Source: Unio delphinus (taxonomy: Eukaryota > Mollusca > Bivalvia > Unionida > Unionidae). From it: DNA of 64,000 bases. How positions within the stretch are numbered: position 1 is the first letter of the stretch; each line of letters starts with the position of its first letter. The notes under the pieces are model-generated. The model made no database searches. It saw only the letters and a program-made list of their open reading frames with translations, and was not told where the DNA came from. The stretch is taken from positions 5,999,501 through 6,063,500 of the forward strand of contig JAQISU010000163.1 of assembly GCA_029339505.1 (NCBI GenBank), read 5' to 3'. A program made the position numbers and the translations under genes. Positions 1 to 11,171 of this stretch are shown here, one piece after another.

Positions 1-311
1 TTTTTATTCCGTCCCTTTAGTATAACTGGACTGAATTTGAAATAAGTATGGCTAGGGCGTTCCGGGGCGTAAACGACATCCATATACGACAACGGTTGGC
101 TTTCCGGGATCTTTTCCTCCTTTTCAACGACCGGACTCCAACAAAAATGACGATATGAGAAAACTATTTTTCCCTCGTCACCACTTGGTGTCAATGCACC
201 CCTAGTTCAGTACTTAAGATTGGATAATAGTGTGTGTGTGTGTGTGTGTGTAGGGTATATTCCTACTCACCCTCGACCTTACATTCATGCTATTAGCCAC
301 TTTTTAGTCGT

Positions 312-472
312 ATGATATGACGGCCAAAATTAACAAACGAACTTTGTGCGTTAAATGCCAGTGGGGATGTGACACCATTCCTTCCCCATAGGAAACGAAC
401 TATCAAATTAAAGTGATGGTTTAAACCAGTGAACAAATCACCTTTATGGCTGGTGTCACTATAATTTAAATT
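312..472 (-). mobile_element. SINE relic, tRNA-like head (family 2)
   Basis: This stretch is, on the minus strand, similar along its length to 38050-38208. Both share an internal box-B-like GGTTTRAACC, a GGGGAAGGAATGGTG block and a TTTAACGCACA block. The head lies near 470 and the 3' part near 312. The order tRNA-like promoter then unique body is typical of a SINE. No clear target duplication was found. A (TG)n tract at 231-250 lies just to its left. Confidence 0.55.
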
Positions 473-475
473 TCA

Positions 476-1467
476 TTCACTCATGCTCTATATTTACCCC
501 TTCCCAATAAAATTACATTACTGAATCTGTTTTCGGTATTTACACTGTACAAAAATGCCCAATTTTCGGAGATTGTTGTTGCTGCAAGCAATAAAATAAG
601 TTGTCTGCACTTGCTATGCGCAAAAACCATGAAAAAGAGTATTCATTATTTGCTAATTTGGTATTTTTGATGCTTTGACCTTCTCAGAATTACCATATTT
701 ATTAACCTGAGACGAACTTAACAAAATTGGTCAGTTATCCCTTGATCAATAAATCCAAAATTCAAAGTATTTACTATCCATTGCTTTTAGGTTGATTACT
801 TTGTTTAAACCGAATTCATGTGACGTTTCGACGGGAATATTGTGATCATTAAATAACGGGGTTGGGAGGGAGAGGGATTGTATATTTCGACGTAAAAGTT
901 TAAAATGTATAGGTTCACATTTGTTTTGATTTCGCTGCCGAATTCAAGTGGCTACGGAAAGATTTAGACTCATTTAACCTGGAATATTAGAGCTCCATTC
1001 TCTCCATTACACATATCCACACACCATTAGAAACGTTCAACAATTCAAACCATATATTTAACTTAACTTGTAAGTTCCAGCCCGCGCTTATGTTAAATAT
1101 TGGAGTGAAAAACAACCAGATTCGACTTCATGAAAATTGTTTTTACAATTCAAGACTCAGCGCGCATCACCAAAGAGCGATGCTTCCAAGTTGGTGGTAT
1201 ATGCACCCGAGTGTAGCCGACACTTGCATGACGACCTAATATTTAGTTTTCATCTAACTACACAGCCATTCCGAATTCCAACGACAAAAATCAAGGTATG
1301 TAAAAAAAAGTGTAGTGAATTAAAATAAACACCAAACAGAACGAGCAGCAAATAGGGCGATATAACTTACCGATAGTTTTCTTAATTGATTTAGTTGTTT
1401 TTTTTCGTTTTAGTTTTGTCGTTTGTTTTTCTTCTAAATTTGTATATATCTTTTCGTTTACCCATAT

Positions 1468-1526
<59 letters not shown>

Positions 1527-1780
1527 TGTTTTATTATATCAGTCTCTCAACTAAATGTTGTAAGTAGGCAAACACAATATTGCGAACTAGGATCATATAA
1601 ATTTATCGTTATAAACCCGTGTGGGGTAGTTTGCAAACGTGAAAAAAGTTTCTAAACTTAATTATATCCATATCTCCTGAATACCATGTCTGCTGAATAT
1701 TTCTAAGAATATGTGTATCAACTCCATTAAATCAATTAAGATAATATAGTTATCTATGATCACTTATGGAATTTATATAT
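476..1780. other. Intergenic DNA, no gene recognised
   Basis: AT-rich sequence without a convincing gene. A 63-codon plus-strand frame at 1137-1328 runs through a good splice-donor-like CAAGGTATGT near 1292, so it might be a stray exon, but no partner exon or protein family was recognised. A pure (CT)n tract occupies 1470-1524. Confidence 0.5.
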
Positions 1781-1781
1781 A

Positions 1782-2030
1782 TCACGGAGTCACATGCACT
1801 TTTTTAGTATTTTTATGTCTGCCTCGAGAGAATATTCTTGCCGGATTTGATTGTTTATCCAGCATTTCATCATCATTAACAACTAAATTATTAATATATC
1901 CATCAAGTTCATCAACACTCGGCGCTTCATAAATATCGGTGATAAAAGTATTAACATCATCATCTTCTACATTTAATAATATTTCATTTTTCTTTAACAA
2001 CATTAAGAACATCGTATCAACTCTGATCAA
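1782..2030 (-). CDS. Short acidic ORF, unknown
   Basis: An 82-codon minus-strand frame, rich in Asp/Glu and Asn in its first 55 residues and basic near the end (SRGRHKNTKKV). It lies just outside the SINE that borders element A and could be an eroded end gene of that element. I recognise no domain or catalytic motif, and its length is near what chance gives in AT-rich DNA, so it may not be a gene. Confidence 0.2.
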   Translation of the reverse strand: MIRVDTMFLMLLKKNEILLNVEDDDVNTFITDIYEAPSVDELDGYINNLVVNDDEMLDKQSNPARIFSRGRHKNTKKVHVTP

Positions 2031-2091
2031 TTACAGATATTATCACTAAATATAGTTTACCACACATGAGCCATCTCAATATCAAATTAAG

Positions 2092-2293
2092 TTGTTGTTG
2101 TCGATGTAGGGTTTAACGCCATTTTTCAGCGGAAAACCCCCAGAAAGAACCACCGACCCACGAAAAGCTACTGGCAAGCTTTCTCACATACCCACATTGG
2201 GCGAACCGGAGACTCGAACACACGCAGACAGAGGTGAGATGGCAGTGATCCGTAACTGAGAGCGCTTTAGACCAATCGGCTACTCGGATCCCC
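2092..2293 (-). mobile_element. tRNA-derived SINE with target-site duplication (family 1)
   Basis: Read on the minus strand, the tRNA-like head starts at 2293. It has an A box (GTAGCCGATTGGTC) and a B box (GTGTTCGAGTCTCC). A conserved body with GGTGGTTCTTTCTGG follows, ending in an ACA-type tail at 2092. The direct repeat TCAAATTAAG occurs at 2082-2091 and again at 2294-2303, as expected of a 10-bp target duplication. Related copies without a clear head lie at 14275-14450 and 60605-60720. Confidence 0.8.
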
Positions 2294-2678
2294 TCAAATT
2301 AAGTAATAATTGTGTCTTTCCAGTTCCAGACTGACTTATTATTATCATTTGAATATAATTCGGTAGCGCTGGATGATGTTTGACTGGTTCATGTTTTTGT
2401 GTATCTGAGCAATCAATTACATCTATATAATAAATATATGTATTTTTTATTGCTTACGTTGTAGATTTAAAACTCTCCAACCACTGATTTAGCAACGTTT
2501 AAAACAAAACAAAAAAATGGAAAAATACCATATGGTGAGAAATGTGCAATGTGTGAGGAAAAATAACTGATTTTACCTAAACGTCAACATTAGCATGGCG
2601 GTGATATTGCCACAATAATGTCCAAATTTCCATGAACGTTATGGGCTAAATACCCAGAAGAAAACATCTTCCTGAATA

Positions 2679-2903
2679 TAATTATTGTGGTAATGGAACC
2701 CTACTTGATATTCGACTTGACGAACGAGATCAACCAAAACTTGGAGAGTATCCAGCAAAGGACATTGATCAAGCATGTCACGTTGTTGATGTTGCATCTA
2801 AGAAAAGATTTACAATGACATATTGCAGATGTGAAATTAATACACTAGTTAATTTCCATAACAAAATAAATCTCTCATGGGGAAATTTGCTAGATTTCTA
2901 CTA
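2679..2903 (+). pseudogene. Open frame upstream of integrase, unknown
   Basis: About 74 codons are open on the plus strand immediately before the integrase relic, without a good start codon. The frame includes the cysteine-containing stretch TMTYCRCEIN and an acidic/basic mix (LDERDQPKLGEYP). It may be the eroded end of a small gene of element A. No family recognised. Confidence 0.22.
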
Positions 2904-2988
2904 AAATCTGCGATGAAAAGAAAACTAGGGGCTTGTCATTAATCAACTAATTATTAAAATAATGGAATCAATTAGTTATTGCCCAAGA

Positions 2989-3657
2989 GGATATTGGAAA
3001 GGCTGTTGAGCGATTAGAAAACTCATTGATGCAGCAAATGTTACACGTTCCGTTGCTGCAAAATGGTCAGCACGACAGGAAATATGGAAAATTTATCTAC
3101 CACCACATAAACGAATTCATCATGAACATTTTGATGTCAGAGCTACTAATGAAGTTTATCAGACTGATATTTTATTTTAACCAAATGATACTATCAAAAG
3201 TGGTTGACGCCAATATACATATAAATACGCGTTGACTGTAGTAGATGTTGGGAGTAGTGTAAAGAAGCAGAGCCGCTATTAACTAGAATGGCTGCATAAG
3301 TTGTATAAGCGTTTGAATGAATTTATCAACGAGGACCCTTGCGATGGCCACAACCACTACAACTTGATCCTGTCATATCCTTTCTTGGTGCAGTATCATC
3401 TCTGATTAATAAGCACAATGTCGAAATTATACGAGGACATTCATCATGATCAGAAAACCGCTGAACGATTTAATCGAATACTTGCTGAGTGGTAATTTGC
3501 ATATCACCACGCAAAGGAAATAATTAAGAGAGATATGAGATCTCGTGAATGGGTTGTAAGACTACAAAGTGAAATATAGGCATCAAAGAATGAAATTACT
3601 CGTGCAACTGCCATGAAATCCATTAATGCGATTACAAATAAGCATATATCAATATAA
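2989..3657 (+). pseudogene. rve-type (retroviral-like) integrase, broken
   Basis: A DDE/RNase-H-fold integrase joins element ends to host DNA. Read across three frames, the order of a Polinton-type integrase is clear. It begins with an N-terminal segment (YWKG, then ANVTRSVAAKW) followed by the first catalytic region NEVYQTDILF, whose Asp is kept. Next come YKYALTVVDV, KEAEPL and RGPLRWPQPLQLDP, which holds the second Asp, then LGAVSSLINKHNVEI. The last catalytic region is AERFNRILAEW, with Glu kept, followed by SREWVVRL. At least four stops and two frame changes make it non-functional. Because all three acidic catalytic positions survive, decay probably followed loss of function gradually. 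It is the leftmost recognised gene of element A and points away from the helicase relic. Confidence 0.75.
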
Positions 3658-3778
3658 GGACATAATTTTTCAAAAATAGCAGTATAAGGTAATGATATCT
3701 GTAAAATATTTTTATGAACCCGGTGAACGTTAAGGTGGTAAAAAAGATCGACTGATCCTATTTGGAGTATTAAAACTC

Positions 3779-4100
3779 ATAACATTACCAGCGAAGTAAG
3801 ATCCACTGGCAGACAAGCAATATACAAATTAGATTCAAGTTCCCCATAACGAGGATTTGTACGTGAAGAATTACCATTAATTCCTGAAGATGTACAATTC
3901 CCACAGTCTTCACTTCACCAGCGCCTCGACTTCGATTACACTCTAGAAAACTCAGCATTATATTTTCGCCTGTATGACCAAGAATACTATCAATTTTATC
4001 TACAGTAAGTTGTTCTAGATCATTATTTGAATACCGCCACAACATTACTGTGTTACAATGATTATTCTGTCGTTCTTTAAATATCATGATAACTTCAGCG
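3779..4100 (-). pseudogene. Unknown gene fragment beside helicase relic
   Basis: A 100-codon minus-strand frame at 3785-4087 begins MIFKERQNN and includes ILGHTGENIMLSFLECN. A neighbouring frame over the last third (NCTSSGINGNS, NLYIACLPVDLTSLV) looks at least as protein-like, which suggests a frameshift near 3900. It follows the helicase relic on the same strand and converges with the integrase. I do not recognise the family. Confidence 0.35.
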
Positions 4101-4193
4101 TCAAAATTAAAGTCGCGATTATTTTTGTCACATTGTGTGTAGCTAAATAATTAATATGTTAGCCAAAATATCATCGTTACTGTCATCAGCAGT

Positions 4194-5280
4194 TTGATTC
4201 TTTTTTTCCTGCAACGTCTACGATAACCCTCCGCAACTGATATACTCTCCTAACTCCAGACGCTGTGAGATAAACTACATTTGACCATTAGATACGGTCA
4301 CCAGCGATCCAGACAGCTGCACCAGTAATAGTTAATCCTTGAGAAGAATGGATTGTCATTGCGTGTATAGTGTCCATGCAGTTTTGTCAATATCTAATTC
4401 GCTCTCGACAACATTGACAATGAAATTTAAAGCAAATTAATACCAGATTTTGTCAAGGATATTAGCATATGAACGTCGATAGTTTGTCTTCGCGTATCTG
4501 CAGGGCGATACTATTATTGTACGGATTCCTTATGTAACAAAAGTATCTGATGCTGAAGTGTATCGCGAAATATCTTTCTACTTTGAACTATTAAATCATC
4601 TGATCACGAATTCCAAAAGTCGTTTATATTTGTTTTAGAAATTATTTCACGCATTATTCCACACATAACTTTAATCGGTTGTAATCTGAATAATTTCTTA
4701 AGCTCTCTTATTTCTAAATATACAGCGCTCTATGCTCATCAATCATTTCATCAGAATAATCTACAAACTCTTTCAACCATTCATGCAGAGACAATCCAAC
4801 AAAAAGCGGTGGTTTACCATATTCGCCTAACGTTATTACGGCAGTTTATCTTGTCAACAATCAATCAAAAAATGTTTAATGTTTCTAAAGACACTGTACA
4901 GATTTCATCCCTAACGATAAGCCTTGGAATTTATTTCTCACCCATTCATTCAAGAGACCATTTATGTCGCTTTCATTGAAAAAAGGTATGATACGTAGAT
5001 CATGTCATATTTATTTCTCTCATTTCTTTTACGAGTCTGTATACAGTTGTTGAAACTATCGTATCTTTCAATGTCAGCAGGTTCAGAATGACGAAGTATA
5101 TTCAATTCTTTTTCTCCGTTCACCCCATGATGTACAAGTGCCTACATGTAATTGTTCTAGCAATCCTGAACATGTTTTATTGATATAGAACGAATCAGAA
5201 GCGACTCGGACAGAAATCTGAAAGACTCTATTTATCATCGAAAATATATTTATCGAAACAACGTACGCGAGCATTGAATA
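4194..5280 (-). pseudogene. Polymerase-like / SF1 helicase protein, broken
   Basis: The best part is at 4194-4376. There, TIHSSQGLTI matches the motif seen in the second RecA domain of SF1 helicases of the RecD/Pif1/herpes-helicase type, and WSNVVYLTASGVRRVYQLRRV matches the closing motif VI region, although its conserved Ser is Gly here. Further upstream, RELKKLFRLQPIKVMCGIMRE and IVQSRKIFRD suit the middle of the helicase. The 5' end at 5083-5275 (MLAYVVSINIFSMINRV, ASDSFYIN) resembles the polymerase-like stretch that precedes the helicase in related elements. The Walker A loop was not found. Many stops and frame changes are present. The intact protein would have acted in element DNA replication, which is an inference from the family. 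Confidence 0.55.
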
Positions 5281-5483
5281 CTTAAATGGATAAACTGCAG
5301 TGACTGACCATCACTATAACACAAAACTGTACTATTAATCAAAATTCAATTCGTTGGATTAACTAGATCGCGTATCGGTAAGTCAACGGAAACTTTGTAA
5401 AGATTATATGTATCTTTAGAAATTTTATTTTGAAATAATTTCTCAAATTCATCCATATTATAATTAAGACGAATTTTTAATTG

Positions 5484-5486
<3 letters not shown>

Positions 5487-5571
<85 letters not shown>
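5487..5571. repeat. (TA)n microsatellite
   Basis: About 42 uninterrupted TA units, between the helicase relic and the zinc ribbon of element A. Confidence 0.97.
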
Positions 5572-5575
<4 letters not shown>

Positions 5576-5698
5576 CACAACGAGAAGAACTGCAAATTGC
5601 TAGTAACAGGCTCAATAACGTTTTGTAACAAAGCCTTTGTAAAAGAATTTTGCAGGCATCATTTACAAAGCATATGTAATGGAAGTCAAAGGCAATAA

Positions 5699-5764
5699 CC
5701 GTGTTTGAAATGTGGTGCGGAAGTTCGAGGAAACACGCGGTTGTGTGCGGACTGTGATGGTTAA
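5699..5764 (+). pseudogene. Zinc-ribbon segment
   Basis: A short open plus-strand frame encodes CLKCGAEVRGNTRLCADC, a Cys-x2-Cys-x10-Cys-x2-Cys arrangement expected to bind one zinc ion. It ends in TAA at 5762. Upstream in the same frame lies a stop after a His/Cys-containing stretch. It precedes the HNH relic on the same strand, so it may be the N-terminal metal-binding part of that nuclease gene, now separated by the LINE tail. That link is inferred from position. Confidence 0.5.
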
Positions 5765-5979
5765 AATAGAGAGAGCAGAAGAGATATTATGATAACAATA
5801 ACACCGACCATAATGACAAAGTTATAAGAACCGCTGAAGATTATCAATCTAGATTTTCAATGCAATGATTTGAACAAACAATAGTATTATACCAAAATGG
5901 AAAATAAATTTGTAAGACATCTAAGACCTCCTGTCATTAATACTGATTATCTTTTTTTTAAAAAATAATTTATTATCTC

Positions 5980-6545
5980 CGTAATAGGTTGACCACTGGG
6001 TCGGGGAGCCATCCCAAGGTCACCTTACAATCTAACATTTCTGATAATCTAGGGATAATAAATATAATGTACAGAAAAGGAAAACACTCTCACACACACA
6101 TACACACATGCATATTGCACACGATCTATGTGACATTGTGATATTATTACAATATTTTGTTCCTGTTTGGCATAAAATCAGATACATATTACATATTCAT
6201 TATTGAGGCCCACTTTTAAAGAAATTGGTCCTCTTTTTTATTTACTTTAGCAGTGTATTATTCAGTGTTCTTATGCATTACAACTATTTGCGTAAAAGCA
6301 TAAATAGAAGGATTTTTCATATTGAATCTGCAAGTATGAATATGATACATTGCCAAAAAAAGCAAGAAATCACATAAACAGTCTAGTTGTTCACTTCCTA
6401 GAAATGTTTCTTTTTTGGACAAATGTGCAATATTTGGGTAAAAATGTGCACACAGTTCAATAAAACGGTACAAAAACTGTGAAGTAATATTGCAATCATA
6501 GAAGAGATGCCCAATGCTTTCATTTTCACTCTTACATACGGATTA
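5980..6545 (-). mobile_element. LINE 3' end (RT C-terminus plus 3'UTR)
   Basis: Minus-strand frames give CKSENESIGHLFYDCN, the C...E..HLF..C zinc-like motif near the end of many non-LTR reverse transcriptases. In frame after it come FLLFLAMYHIHTCRF and NPSIYAF, the usual C-terminal signature, ending with a stop at 6258. The remaining stretch to about 5980 is probably 3'UTR. It is a 5'-truncated copy lying between the zinc ribbon and HNH segments of element A, so it inserted into that element. Confidence 0.65.
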
Positions 6546-6598
6546 TCTTAGATTTTCTGCATTGGGGAATACAATATATCTTCGTCGTATATTCTTGT

Positions 6599-6952
6599 AC
6601 GAATATTTCGACGGATTGGTCGAAAAAGTGTCATGTGATCGATCATATCAACGGTATGAAACTCGATAACTCGTTGAATAATTTACAAGCTATTACACAG
6701 AGTCAGAATATTGCACTTGCCAATACTGTTAAACAGAGTAAATTTCTTAAGGTGGTTTAATTGAAAACAGAGACTTGTGTAGAAATTGTTTTTCAAACAA
6801 TAAATGCAGTTGCCCAATGCTTTGAAAATTCGATACACTCTGTACAATACGTTGCAGATAACGTCGTAACCAGATCGGCGTTTTCAAAACGTATAAACAA
6901 AAATAACACTTCAGTATTGTTGAAGAGAGATATCTTTCTCAGGTACAGTTAA
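6599..6952 (+). pseudogene. HNH endonuclease with NUMOD-like DNA-binding tail, broken
   Basis: HNH nucleases cut DNA through a beta-beta-alpha metal fold. The plus strand reads CHVIDHINGMKLDNSLNNLQ, which fits the His / Asp-His / Asn core followed by the D-N...N-L helix of this family. A TAA at 6758 interrupts the frame. The same frame then continues with CVEIVFQTINAVAQCFENS and SVQYVADN, resembling the NUMOD/IENR-type modular DNA-binding repeats attached to homing-type HNH nucleases. The single internal stop and missing N-terminus indicate a pseudogene. A second relic of the same two-part design lies at 42093-42404. In virus-like elements such nucleases are often selfish passengers. Confidence 0.65.
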
Positions 6953-7019
6953 GTACTTATCCCGCTTGTTGCTACATAATATTATATTACTTATTATTTA
7001 ACTAATTTGTTTCTGTTTC

Positions 7020-7375
7020 TGAGACTTCTATGTTTTCTGGAGAAAGTCAGCAATTTACTATAATAATAATAATAATAATAACCCGCATTTTTCCAGACAC
7101 ATACGACATTTTTCTGTCGTGCAATATGTCAAGGTACAGGTTATTTTATTATTTTGAGAGTTCTATCATTATTGTGAAAAGTCTGCTTAATACTATATCT
7201 AATTATTGCGGTCTTACCACATTATGAAATATGTAAGACATTTTTGATTCGTGTAAAATATCAAGATAGAACAATTATTTTATCATTCTGAAATTTCTAT
7301 CATTTTTAAGAGATGTACCGGAATTGCTATATAATATAATATTTTTCCGAAGTTTCGCCAGTCACAATATATATA
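7020..7375. repeat. Imperfect ~125-bp repeats with (ATA)n core
   Basis: Three loosely similar units share ...TTTTATYATTYTGARAKTTCTATCATT... and ...CAATATGTCAAGGTA.../...AAATATCAAGATA.... The first contains a short (AAT)n run at 7061-7080. No gene seen. Confidence 0.4.
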
Positions 7376-7400
7376 TATATAAATTCAACTTGATTCTGAA

Positions 7401-7694
7401 TTGTTTGTTCTTCCGATTTTGATCGTAGAAAACATTAGTAAAATTGAAGGTGCATACATATTATCTTCAGAATATAGCTTATTTAAGACTATCCAACACA
7501 TTATGTTAGAATATTTGCCAACAGTTAAAGATACCGATGTTAACATGTTCGTGTCATATTCATTACTGAGTGACAAAATTAGATCAAAATTATCCGCCGA
7601 ATACGAAAACAGAAAAATACTATCAATACGCGTGTTACAAAAGATTCTATCCGTCTTGAAAACGAAAACGCTGTTAAAAAAAAAACTTTTTTGA
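7401..7694 (+). CDS. Hypothetical 97-codon ORF
   Basis: Continuous plus-strand frame ending in a lysine-rich tail (KTLLKKKLF). The middle is predicted helical (MLEYLPTVKD, RSKLSAEYENRKILSIRVLQKIL). It lies between the replication and virion cassettes of element A and could be a small accessory gene, but no domain is recognised. AT-rich DNA produces frames of this size by chance. Confidence 0.28.
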   Translation: MFVLPILIVENISKIEGAYILSSEYSLFKTIQHIMLEYLPTVKDTDVNMFVSYSLLSDKIRSKLSAEYENRKILSIRVLQKILSVLKTKTLLKKKLF

Positions 7695-7699
7695 TAAAG

Positions 7700-9085
7700 A
7701 AAGTAGCAGCCCGGAGTCGGAATAAAATATTTCGGAATAAAGATATTTTTTACCGATATTTTAGTTTTGAAATCCTTAATTTTTATTATAACAATTTTGA
7801 AATGAAATAAAATTCCGTTAGTACAATGAAACTCTGAAATATTATAATTTGTCTTTAATTCTTTTTGGGATTATATCAATTTTTTCAATAATTTCTGCCT
7901 TAATTTCGTTGACAATATCACTAAAATTGATTTTTAAATAATCATTTCGGATTAGGTTTCACGCAAAATAGATCAACAAATGCCCAAAACAATTAGAGAC
8001 TCGCTGAGGTTTTAACCCTTTGATATATTGAAGTCTGGCAGATTTTTATTGATGAAAAAATCAAGAGAAATATACTAAACAATTATTAAATGTCAGATTT
8101 TTGAAAACTAAAATCACAAAATATTTTCTTAAAAGATCAGAAAGATATTAAACTATTTTTGTATGGATAAAATGGATTTATTTAAGTCGGGCCACCCATA
8201 GTTAGTTTTTGATCCGATAAAATTTGATTCACATAATTCACACTTGATTCTAATAATATGCTCTCATCGCAGTTTATTTAAATATTCCAGGGTCAACAAA
8301 GGGTTTCGTTGGCGTATTAATCAATAAATAGATAAATATTAAATTGTCCTTTCCTGACTGGGAGCAGTAGAAATATCGTTCTGATGGGGTTTTCAAGTAC
8401 CTGTTTGTCGTGTATAAAAACCCTCTCGTGTTGTTACATTATATAATATATCCCTTTGGTTAATTGTAAAATCGTTAACATTTGATGTAAAAATTCAAAT
8501 TTAAATGTACATTTCTTAAATCAATCAAGCGTCCGGATTGGTCAGTAAGTTTGAACTGTATCCTTGACTATAACGAATTATGACATCGTAAACAATTTGA
8601 AATAACGGGTTCTTCTACAATTGAAAATATAGAAGGTACTTGCGGAGTAAATGTTAACAGAACATATCATTACTGTGTTTGATTTGATTCTTCACTATTT
8701 GCTTGATAGCTGTCACCAAAGATATCACATAAGATTGACGGAGATAGTTGATGTTATATTAACAATTCTTAGTGAAATATGACGACTTCCACCGTAAGGA
8801 TCATCATTATGTTTGAAATTAGCTGGAGGTGGAGCTATTTGTTCCATGACTAAACTATTTTAAGAACGTTTTCCTTGATCAGATCTTTGAGTGATTTTGT
8901 TAGTTCGTCAGATTTTAATTCTGATATTACAAATGTTTGTAATTCAGCTTTTATTTTTTATCGAGAAATAATTTGTTTAGTCTGTATACAGTTCTTTTCT
9001 TTTCCGGTTATGTATGATGAATCTATTTCATTTACTTATGCTTTTTAATTATAACCCAGTGTACAAGATCAAGATCAGATATAAC
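7700..9085. other. AT-rich interval within element A, no gene identified
   Basis: Broken minus-strand coding traces occur, for example a charged helical stretch near 8860-8960 (ISELKSDELTKSLKDLI) and another near 7850-7950 (DIVNEIKAEIIEKIDI). They suggest an eroded coiled-coil gene but cannot be assembled or named. A TATAAAA at 8412 is on the plus strand and has no obvious gene. Confidence 0.35.
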
Positions 9086-9765
9086 CTAATTTAAATGTTT
9101 TATTGTTTGATTGATCTGTTGTTTTACATTGTTATTATCATATTGTAAGATACTGGGAAATATATGTTGTAGATTACCATGTGCGCGTATATATTCAGGC
9201 TTGATATAACTAGAAAACACTTTGAATGCTCGTTCGTTGATATATGGAATAAAAGTATTATCATTTAATATAAATATTCCTATTAATAATTTAGCAGGTA
9301 TTGTACCATCGGATGTTGTATAACGTTTAGTTTATTCACCATAAACGAATGTGAAATAATTCAGGATCCACGAGAATGAGAAGATGTTTCGATACTGGTC
9401 TGCCTATGGAAGACTTCCACGGATATCTTCTTCGATATTCTGGAAGCTTAATAAATGGTTTCAAATCTTGTGTTAAATGCATCTCGTTTTGGTAAACAGG
9501 CCATTCTAACACTAATCTCATTAATGATTCGTAAATATCTACAACATAATCTAGCAAGTTTATTTCTATCGCGAATGATAGTGTTGATTCCTGAACCGTT
9601 ATAGCTGTGTTTGATTTTTTTCCTGTTATAGATTACAATTCTGCTCTGAAATTCATTATTTATTTGTTCAATTTGATAACTTCCCGTTCGAAATGAACAA
9701 ATATGCCAAACGAAGTTTCCATTGGTTTGTTTGATTTGCAATACCAACATATTAATCACCTACAG
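9086..9765 (-). pseudogene. Element A: terminal virion-cassette gene, unknown role
   Basis: The minus-strand segment SYQIEQINNEFQSRI is nearly identical to a segment of the last gene of element B (18616-19260), and DYVVDIYESLMRLVLEWP matches the region that follows there. Several frame changes occur. The C-terminal part, which element B lacks, reads GIFILNDNTFIPYINERAFKV and onward to a TAG at 9086. The product is predicted soluble and helical, with an early coiled-coil-like stretch. Position at the 3' end of a capsid cassette suggests a structural or entry-associated protein, but no domain supports this. Confidence 0.5.
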
Positions 9766-9869
9766 TTCACCAAATGATTCTGATCAAATATTTGGCCAAA
9801 TGATATACTAGTAATTGTGCAAGCGCAATTTATTTTACTTGAATTGCAGTTTGAAAGCTGACGCTAAAT

Positions 9870-10703
9870 TCAAGATTGGTCGAACTTGCTGATATGATTG
9901 TAGTCTTTGATGGAGTTGTATTCACGAAGATCTAATGCAATAGTTTTAGTGATGAGAGCCTTATTAATGCTATAGTCTAAATCAGACACAGTGATAGTTC
10001 CGTTGTAAGTCTTAATCATTTCTGTAAACTCAGTATATGATATCATTTCATCACTAAGCTGACAATGAAGATAATTTGGATAAAGGCTATTTGTAACGTT
10101 ATTATATACTCGTGTAGTTTACTTTCTCTACATGTATATATTTGTTTGGTAATGCTATTAAGAACACCAGCGCATGTTGTTACAGCTGAAATACAAATTG
10201 TTAATACTACTAGTGCCGTTACTTTATAGATAGTAATAGGCCATATTCCAGAGATAACAGGCGACACCGAATATACAATTATGTCAAGGACCTTTCCAGT
10301 GGCCTAGTGGTTCGAGCGTTGCTGCGGAAGCGGTAGGTTGTGGGTTCGATCTCCGACTGAGTCATACCAAAGTCTTACAAAAATGGTACTAACTGATGCC
10401 TCGATTGATGCTAAGCATTAAGTGGTTAGTGTTTGGATTACCCTGCGTAGTGTCAGGATAATGTGACTTGGTGGGACATCATGCTACATGTCTGCGGCAT
10501 GATGTCCCATCAATATTAACTGCCTCATTACAGGCATTGTAGCGATATGACTGAATTTTTAAAATCTATGTTAAAAATCCTAATCAAACAAACAAAACAA
10601 AAAAGCGATATTGTTTTACTGTTGATGTATGCTCATCATCAATATTTTTCAGTTTATTTTGTTATTCATTCACCGGATTGTACCTGTACTGTTGACAGCT
10701 CAT
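9870..10703 (-). pseudogene. Element A: membrane protein gene split by a SINE
   Basis: The start (MSCQQYRYNPVNE) lies at 10703 and matches the start of the intact homologue in element B at 19783. The frame then runs into a SINE at 10291-10603 and resumes with LDIIVYSVSPVISGI, a hydrophobic stretch, KLHEYIITLQIA, and a degraded C-terminus with MISYTEFTEMIKTY, ending at 9870. The homologue has a long hydrophobic hairpin flanked by charged helices. The SINE and several frameshifts make this copy dead. The insertion shows that the cassette predates SINE activity. Confidence 0.65.
10291..10603 (+). mobile_element. tRNA-derived SINE (family 3), near full length
   Basis: The plus strand begins with a tRNA-like head containing box A (GTGGCCTAGTGGTTCGAGCG) and box B (GGGTTCGATCTCC). 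A body common in molluscan SINEs follows: GAGTCATACCAAAG, GGTGGGACATCATGC and GATATGACTGAA. The tail is AATCAAACAAAC. Other copies are at 57187-57476 (+), 35170-35478 (-) and 33729-33905 (-). It interrupts the membrane protein gene of element A. Confidence 0.85.
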
Positions 10704-11171
10704 TATCCTTTAGTAGGTGATAGTTTAGCGACTAATTCAAGACACTAATGATCATAAATCAAAGCGAGTCCATGTCCTCAGATTCCACTCCCAATGTTAC
10801 TTCGTTGTTTTCGTCTAGTAATATTAACATAGATCCAGACAATCAAGTTAGTGGATAACGCCTTGGTATTGTGTTTATATTGTATATCGTGTGTAACACG
10901 TCGTACTAACAACCTTTATATAGGGGTAGCCTCAGCGCGACGCTTAATACATTTATTTGGCGGTAGTGACCATTATACTTGCCCAACCGCTACTGTATAT
11001 CCTATATTATCGGTAATCTTTTGTATGTCAGTGAGTTTAATATAAACGACTGCTGAGTTTCGAAAAACCCATTAATGCTTTTATTTAATCATTTTTAGAA
11101 AGCTTATAAATAATTGCACATGATTAGAAAACTTAGTTCTAAATAAGGTGACTCAAGTAGGGATTAGTGTT
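10704..11171. other. Spacer between fibre-like and membrane genes of element A
   Basis: No clear gene. Small open frames occur on the plus strand (for example 10851-11045) but lack family features. The equivalent spacing in element B is far shorter (about 40-100 bp), so this interval has probably gained inserted or scrambled sequence. Confidence 0.35.

Noticed and set aside
3026..3235. 69-codon plus-strand frame within the integrase region
   Set aside because: The integrase motifs are in the other plus-strand frames; this one is an out-of-frame shadow with no family features.
10291..10370. tRNA gene at the A-box/B-box pair
   Set aside because: The sequence continues into a SINE body shared with other copies, and no complete cloverleaf can be drawn.
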